A DNA stretch of 7,893 bases from Acidobacteriaceae bacterium. GTDB taxonomy: Bacteria > Acidobacteriota > Terriglobia > Terriglobales > Acidobacteriaceae. The translations under genes were made by a program, and so were the position numbers. Below, one piece after another: positions 5,425-7,893 of the stretch (positions are counted from its first letter, which is position 1; every line of letters starts with the position of its first letter). Location: assembly GCA_003132825.1 (NCBI GenBank), contig PKYX01000150.1, forward strand, positions 1 to 7,893, read 5' to 3'. The notes below the pieces were generated by a model. It saw only the letters and a program-made list of their open reading frames with translations. It did no database searches and had not been told where the DNA came from.

Positions 5425-6468
5425 ATGAAAGACCAAGCCGTGGAGACTTCCGAAACCCACCGTCCGCCGCTGCCGGCTTCGCCAGCCCCGGAACGCCCAT
5501 TTCGGCCCCGACGATTCTTTCAGGGCGGACATTTGCAGACCATTGGCAGTTATCTACTCCGGCGTCGCCTCTCCCTGCCTCCACACGAGCAACGTTTGGT
5601 TGAAGTCGAACCCGGCGTGCAAGTGCTTTGCCGCTGTCATTGGCAAAACGATCGGCAGAAGGCCCTGACGATCATCATTGTGCACGGCCTCGAGGGGTCG
5701 ACCGAGTCCGACTATATGCTGGGCATCGCACAGAAGGGTTTGGCTGCCGGCATGAACGTGGTGCGCATGAACCAGCGCAACTGCGGCGGCACCGACAACC
5801 TCTCTCCGACGCTCTACCATTCCGGACGCTCCCAGGACGTGGCGGCAGTGGCGCTGAACCTGGTCGAGCAGGATCACATCTCCGGCTTTGCCCTGGTGGG
5901 ATTTTCGATGGGTGGAAATCTCGTGCTGAAACTGGCCGGCGAGTGGGCGAAGCAAGGGCCACCCCAATTCCGCGCGGTGGTGGCGGTCAGCCCGTCGATC
6001 GACCTGGCCGCCTCGGCCGACGCGCTCCATTTGAGACCGAATCGCCTGTATGAGTACTACTTCCTATGGAATCTGCGGCGCCGCCTGCGGGCCAAGGCGC
6101 GGTCCTTTCCCGGGCATTTCGATCTCTCCGCCCTGCGCGGCCTGCGCACCCTGCGCGACTTCGACGATCAAGTGACCGCCCGCTATTGCGGTTTCGAGGG
6201 CGCAGCCGACTACTACGCCCGCTCCGCTGCGGCTAATGTTGTGGACCGGATTGCCGTGCCCGGTTTCATTCTGCATGCCGCTAACGATCCCTTCATCCGC
6301 ATCCTGCCCGCGACGCGGGAGAAAATTCTCGCCAACCGCAATCTCATCTTTGTTGAAACCGAAGACGGCGGCCACTGCTCATTTCTGGCCCAGCCGGAGG
6401 GCGACGACGGCCACTGGGCGGAGCGCCAGGTGGTGGCATTTCTGCGTCAGTTTCAGCTCGGCTCGTAG
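5425..6468 (+). CDS. YheT-family alpha/beta hydrolase
   Basis: Predicted cytoplasmic serine hydrolase of 347 residues in the YheT/ABHD1-3 group of alpha/beta hydrolases. Relatives are carboxylesterases or lipases; the physiological substrate of bacterial YheT proteins is not established. Family marks in order: FFQGGHLQTI (31-40), the N-terminal YheT signature; oxyanion-side HGLEGS (87-92); RMNQRNCGGTDNLS (114-127); nucleophile elbow GFSMGGN with Ser161; an acid in HAANDPF, Asp288; and GGHCSF with catalytic His317. The triad is therefore intact, and the length is close to the usual 320-350. A cap-like segment (about 195-250) is rich in Arg and aromatic residues. The ATG at 5425 is the only sensible start, since the signature begins at residue 31 and the next Met is far inside. 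No Shine-Dalgarno precedes it, while TATAAG sits 5 bp upstream. The next gene follows after 19 nt. Confidence 0.93.
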   Translation: MKDQAVETSETHRPPLPASPAPERPFRPRRFFQGGHLQTIGSYLLRRRLSLPPHEQRLVEVEPGVQVLCRCHWQNDRQKALTIIIVHGLEGSTESDYMLGIAQKGLAAGMNVVRMNQRNCGGTDNLSPTLYHSGRSQDVAAVALNLVEQDHISGFALVGFSMGGNLVLKLAGEWAKQGPPQFRAVVAVSPSIDLAASADALHLRPNRLYEYYFLWNLRRRLRAKARSFPGHFDLSALRGLRTLRDFDDQVTARYCGFEGAADYYARSAAANVVDRIAVPGFILHAANDPFIRILPATREKILANRNLIFVETEDGGHCSFLAQPEGDDGHWAERQVVAFLRQFQLGS

Positions 6469-6477
6469 AGGGACCGC

Positions 6478-6484
6478 GAGGAAG
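6478..6484 (+). promoter_or_regulatory. Shine-Dalgarno deciding a TTG start
   Basis: GAGGAAG lies just after the hydrolase stop; its GAGG core ends 6 nt before the TTG at 6488. No ATG or GTG occurs in this frame between the hydrolase stop and the conserved-looking part of the protein, so this site supports TTG as the start. Confidence 0.55.
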
Positions 6485-6487
6485 ACC

Positions 6488-7141
6488 TTGAGGCTGGCGG
6501 ATGCTCATGCCTGGGCAGGCGGGCGATTCTCCGCAGCCCTGATTTATCATCCCTGGGTGGAAGCCGACTTCGCCGTCGAACTCGGAGCAGAACATGAAAC
6601 GCTTGAACTGCCTTGGGCGGCCCCGGACGGCCCGCGTTATTACGATCTGAAGCGCCGGCCCGAACTGCTGCTCGAGATCGAGGAGGCGCAGCGCGTCCCC
6701 GAACTGGGCGAATTTCTCGCGGCGATCAATTCGGCGGTCAGCCGATTCGAAACCGTGAAGTGCGATGCCTGGGCGAGCCGGGAAATAAATCCGGAAGAGG
6801 AAATCTTCGGCGCCCCTTGCAAGTTCGGCTCCTACGTCGACCTGGTGTTCTCCGCCGGGCCCTCGCGCTTCTCATTCCCCGCCCACGAGCAGGGGGCGAA
6901 ACAGCTGGCGCTTCTTTTGAAGCGCGTTCCGGAGATCCCCGCATCCGCCGAATTTCTCATCCGCCGTTGTTCCTACCACGAAAAGCAGGGCGTGCGGGAC
7001 GGCTTCTACATCACGTTCTATCTGTTCGGCTACGGGGATGACGAAGACCACGCGATGCTGCGCTGGGCCATCGGACTCAAGCTGGTCGAGAATGCCGTTC
7101 GCCAGTGGTCGGCGGCCCACTCGCCCATCGCCGGAACCTGA
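6488..7141 (+). CDS. Uncharacterised 217-residue protein downstream of the YheT hydrolase
   Basis: I do not recognise a named domain. The predicted product is soluble, acidic and mixed alpha/beta, without signal peptide or membrane segment. Visible blocks: ALIYHPWVEADFAVELG (17-33); YYDLKRRPELLLEIEEAQ (51-68), which looks helical; FGAPCKFGSYVDLVFS (107-122); a probable helix with HEQGAKQLALLLKRVPEIPA (133-152); AEFLIRRCSYH (154-164); and DGFYITFYLFGYG (171-183) followed by a Trp-containing C-terminal helix AIGLKLVENAV (194-204). Two His/Cys-containing patches (92-111 and 161-164) could bind metal, but no known pattern is complete. Although the frame is open far back into the hydrolase gene, translation probably starts at TTG 6488, 19 nt after that gene's stop, where a good ribosome site exists. 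This suggests an operon and possible coupled translation. It ends with TGA, 38 bp before the TPM gene. I suspect a lineage-restricted conserved protein; function unknown. Confidence 0.75.
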   Translation: MRLADAHAWAGGRFSAALIYHPWVEADFAVELGAEHETLELPWAAPDGPRYYDLKRRPELLLEIEEAQRVPELGEFLAAINSAVSRFETVKCDAWASREINPEEEIFGAPCKFGSYVDLVFSAGPSRFSFPAHEQGAKQLALLLKRVPEIPASAEFLIRRCSYHEKQGVRDGFYITFYLFGYGDDEDHAMLRWAIGLKLVENAVRQWSAAHSPIAGT

Positions 7142-7164
7142 GCCAGAGGTCTCGTTCCATCTTG

Positions 7165-7170
7165 TACAAT
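7165..7170 (+). promoter_or_regulatory. Candidate -10 box for the TPM-domain gene
   Basis: TACAAT (5 of 6 matches to the consensus), 9 bp before the ATG at 7180, in the 38-bp gap after the previous gene; it lies within the palindrome TTGTACAA (7162-7169). No -35 is evident at 16-18 bp. Initiation at 7176-7180 would give a leaderless or near-leaderless mRNA, in line with the lack of a Shine-Dalgarno there. Confidence 0.3.
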
Positions 7171-7179
7171 CAGCCGCGG

Positions 7180-7893
7180 ATGAAGCCGGGGTTCACAATC
7201 GCACTCAGCGCCCTCGCCGTGCTGGCGCTCGCCCTGGTTAGCGGGGGCGAACCCGTTTCCCAGCTCAAGCCGACCGGCTACGTCGACGACTTCGCCCACG
7301 TTCTCGATGACAGCACCATCGCCCAGCTCGACAACCTGTGTGAGCAAATCGACCAGAAAGCGCACGCCCAGATTGCCGTCGTCACCATCCACTCGCTCGA
7401 CGGCGGCGACATCGAGAGTTACGCGGTCGACCTTTTTAAGCAGTGGGGAGTCGGCAGCAAGTCGACCAATCGGGGAGTCCTGATTCTGCTGGCCGTTGCC
7501 GACCACAATTACCGGGTTGAAGTGGGTTATGGTCTGGAGCCGATTCTGCCCGACGGCAAAGTGGGCGGGTTCGGCCGTGAGGCCGTACCTCTGCTGCGAC
7601 AGAACGACTACAAAGGCGCCGTAACTCTATTGACTGCCCGGGTTGCGGATGTGATCGCGAAGGACGCGGGGGTCGCATTGACCGGGGCTCAACCGCCGGC
7701 GGCCGCCGAGCCCGAGCCCGAGACGACCACGGGACTTCCGGTCGCTGCCATTGTGGTGATCGTTATCGTTGTCTTGATTGCCTTGTTCACGCCGTTCGGA
7801 CGGTTACTGCTCTGGAGTTTTCTCCTGGGCGGCGGTGGCGGGGGCTATCGTGGTGGAGGCTCGAGCGGCGGCGGGTTCGGTGGCGGGGGCGGT
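7180..7893 (+). CDS. TPM-domain (YgcG-like) membrane protein, 3' truncated
   Basis: The first 238 residues of a protein of the TPM family (PF04536; bacterial YgcG-like, plant TLP18.3 and Psb32 relatives). A hydrophobic N-terminus (5-21) is a signal peptide or anchor without a lipobox Cys. The TPM domain spans about 32-160: GYVDDFAHVLD, then IAVVTIHSLDGGDIESYA, then WGVGSKSTNRGVLILLAVAD and YRVEVGYGLEPILPD, matching the family's G-Y-G-L-E block. An Ala/Pro/Glu linker (170-183) leads to a strong transmembrane segment (187-204) with another hydrophobic stretch (208-216), then a Gly-rich tail (217-238) that runs off the window. The domain should sit outside the cytoplasm. YgcG relatives often end in such GGGxxGGGxSGGG tails. 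TPM proteins are linked to phosphatase activity or to maintenance of membrane complexes, but bacterial roles are poorly defined. The ATG at 7180 is chosen because it directly precedes the signal segment. Confidence 0.92.
   Translation, partial: MKPGFTIALSALAVLALALVSGGEPVSQLKPTGYVDDFAHVLDDSTIAQLDNLCEQIDQKAHAQIAVVTIHSLDGGDIESYAVDLFKQWGVGSKSTNRGVLILLAVADHNYRVEVGYGLEPILPDGKVGGFGREAVPLLRQNDYKGAVTLLTARVADVIAKDAGVALTGAQPPAAAEPEPETTTGLPVAAIVVIVIVVLIALFTPFGRLLLWSFLLGGGGGGYRGGGSSGGGFGGGGG

Noticed and set aside
5554..6030. 158-codon minus-strand frame opposite the hydrolase
   Set aside because: Antisense to the YheT catalytic core, including the nucleophile elbow; His/Arg/Gly-rich shadow.
6236..6487. 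N-terminal extension of the uncharacterised gene back to 6236
   Set aside because: This stretch lies wholly inside the hydrolase coding sequence in another frame and encodes shadow-like sequence. The TTG at 6488 has a proper ribosome site.
7830..7893. Gly-rich GGC/GGT repeats at the window end as a DNA repeat element
   Set aside because: They are in frame and explained by the Gly-rich tail common in YgcG-like TPM proteins.

Overview
The window is GC-rich, close-packed bacterial chromosome with no tRNA, rRNA, CRISPR or mobile element. The PilZ protein type, the DUF5996 protein, the FmdB-type zinc ribbon ending in a CGTCGDPRGPG motif and the general codon style suggest Acidobacteriota (Terriglobia-like). 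This assignment is inference from protein style, not from a marker gene.

Layout, left to right. (1) 3-1103, plus strand: 5'-truncated multi-pass membrane protein of the DUF1624 / heparan-alpha-glucosaminide N-acetyltransferase-like family. (2) 1107-2063, minus: DUF5996 protein, whose stop lies 3 bp from the stop of gene 1. (3) 2133-4199, minus: secreted GH20 beta-N-acetylhexosaminidase with a complete active-site set. (4) 4200-4589: 390 bp without a confident gene, holding a promoter candidate for GH20 and a 100-codon open frame that continues the PilZ reading frame beyond its TAG. (5) 4590-4934, minus: single-domain PilZ protein with both c-di-GMP-binding motifs. (6) 4935-5153: 219 bp rich in inverted repeats upstream of the PilZ gene. 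(7) 5154-5387, minus: FmdB-type zinc-ribbon protein. (8) 5425-6468, plus: YheT-family alpha/beta hydrolase, divergent from FmdB across 37 bp. (9) 6488-7141, plus: uncharacterised 217-residue protein, probably starting at TTG and co-transcribed with the hydrolase. (10) 7180-7893, plus: TPM-domain (YgcG-like) membrane protein, cut by the window end.

Genes 1-3 include two functions that could meet in amino-sugar metabolism: the GH20 enzyme releases terminal GlcNAc/GalNAc, and the DUF1624 protein resembles a glucosamine N-acetyltransferase. They are on opposite strands, so a shared pathway is only a possibility. The hydrolase and the uncharacterised protein form a tight two-gene unit.

The most interesting signal is the PilZ upstream region. 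On the minus strand it holds a 7-bp stem (5043-5049 with 4992-4998) enclosing a second 7-bp hairpin (5007-5031), a third perfect hairpin upstream (5054-5073), and a 7-bp match between the PilZ Shine-Dalgarno and a sequence 30 nt before it. This fits a structured leader that masks the ribosome site on long transcripts. A TATGAT box inside the masking loop could produce a short, unmasked transcript.
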